In this document: positions 5,609 through 5,929 of the stretch, in pieces
Layout of the letters: every line of letters begins with the position of its first letter
Position numbering within the stretch: position 1 is the stretch's first letter
NCBI GenBank assembly: GCA_031270925.1
Contig: JAISWY010000190.1
Coordinates: 1 to 5,929, forward strand
Source of the DNA: Candidatus Symbiothrix sp.
Lineage (GTDB): Bacteria; Bacteroidota; Bacteroidia; Bacteroidales; Azobacteroidaceae
Reading direction: 5' to 3'
Length of the DNA stretch: 5,929 bases
Made by a program: the position numbers and the translations under genes
The notes under the pieces: model-generated
Seen by the model: the letters and a program-made list of their open reading frames with translations, nothing else
What the model was told of the DNA's origin: nothing
Databases searched by the model: none

Positions 5609-5851
5609 ATGGCAGTAGTAGAAATTGTATTGTTTGCGTTTATAGGGATATTGTTGCTACTTGTAACGTATTTGTTGTGGCAGCAAATTGTATTTCGCGA
5701 CGAGGTTATCAAGGCAATCTTGTCGAGTGATCGCCTGAATACCTATTTTTATTCCCTTTTTACGGACGCCAAGAAAATCGTGGAAGACGCAAAATCGGAG
5801 TTAAAAGCTGAAATTATAGCGGAATTGTCGGCGCAAAATCGACATTCTTGA
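5609..5851 (+). CDS. Small single-pass membrane protein of unknown function
   Basis: An 80-residue protein that I do not recognise. Residues about 3-24 form a hydrophobic TM helix (starting VVEIVLFAFIGILLLLVTYL), with no cleavage-like site. It is followed by a mostly charged helical region (about 28-76) with heptad-like spacing of hydrophobic and acidic or basic residues, for example DAKKIVEDAKSELKAEIIAE. This suggests a membrane-tethered amphipathic or coiled-coil helix. No Cys, lipobox or enzymatic motif is present. The ATG at 5609-5611 follows an A-rich stretch (AAAAAAACAAGAAT), a common Bacteroidota initiation context, and codon use resembles the neighbouring genes. It is transcribed away from moxR, probably from the promoter at 5478-5509. 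Candidates include a membrane-anchored scaffold or a small regulator. No link with the Bat system is shown beyond adjacency. Confidence 0.75.
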   Translation: MAVVEIVLFAFIGILLLLVTYLLWQQIVFRDEVIKAILSSDRLNTYFYSLFTDAKKIVEDAKSELKAEIIAELSAQNRHS

Positions 5852-5887
5852 CGACACCTTGCAGGCGGTTGATTATTCAATTTTATT

Positions 5888-5929
5888 CTTTGCGAACTTT
5901 GCGGTAAAATATTTAACCGCTAGGGACGC
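5888..5929. repeat. Repeat/hairpin after the 80-residue gene, running off the window
   Basis: Two copies of CTTTGCG (5888-5894 and 5897-5903, period 9) lead into GCGGT at 5901-5905. This pairs with ACCGC at 5916-5920 across an AT-rich centre whose own arms (AAAT / ATTT) also pair after one mismatch. Beyond ACCGC the sequence continues TAGGGACGC to the edge, with a second CGC at the matching 9-nt period. This looks like the start of a longer inverted repeat. It might act as a transcription terminator for the 80-residue gene, but no T-run is visible within the window. Confidence 0.45.

Noticed and set aside
1..5929. tRNA, rRNA, insertion sequence or phage features
   Set aside because: No cloverleaf-like sequence, rRNA segment, transposase or integrase frame is visible. 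The coding part is compact and uniform.

Overview
This window looks like chromosomal DNA from a Bacteroidota species, most likely of the order Bacteroidales. Three things point there. The gene set is the Bat (Bacteroides aerotolerance) type: moxR, DUF58, a BatD/DUF4381-like membrane protein, batA and batB. The upstream region carries Bacteroidota-style -7 elements (TAnnTTTG). Start codons are preceded by A-rich or featureless leaders rather than Shine-Dalgarno boxes. Base composition is moderately AT-rich and even across the coding part.

Layout. Six genes run leftward on the minus strand from about 5.28 kb to the left edge: moxR (5277-4282), a DUF58 protein (4193-3324), an unnamed signal-peptide plus single-TM protein (3322-2321), batA (2311-1328), batB (1316-300) and the 5' part of ruvC (251-1, cut by the window edge). 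Gaps inside DUF58-batA-batB are only 1, 9 and 11 nt, so this is one operon. moxR is separated from DUF58 by 88 nt that hold a long inverted repeat built from TTGAGAR heptamers. ruvC begins 48 nt after batB. A 331-nt intergenic region (5278-5608) separates moxR from a divergent gene for an 80-residue single-pass membrane protein (5609-5851, plus strand). A further inverted repeat follows that gene and runs off the right edge.

How the genes fit together. MoxR is a cytosolic AAA+ ATPase of the family that works with von Willebrand factor A (VWA) proteins. DUF58 is a soluble cytosolic protein with a VWA-like MIDAS. BatA and BatB are anchored by three TM segments each, and their charge pattern places their VWA domains in the periplasm. 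The 333-residue protein has a periplasmic BatD-like domain, one TM helix and a cytosolic helical domain, so it could link the two sides. The inferred picture is a membrane complex remodelled by MoxR. Such systems are linked to oxidative or envelope stress tolerance, but the substrate cannot be read from the sequence.

Most of the window is a standard Bat locus. No clearly new system is visible. The parts worth a second look are non-coding or small: the heptamer inverted repeat next to a GTG start codon, the apparent lack of batC/D/E before ruvC, and the 331-nt intergenic region. That region has a strong promoter with a palindrome, a mini-ORF that begins like RsmI, and a long open frame on the opposite strand.
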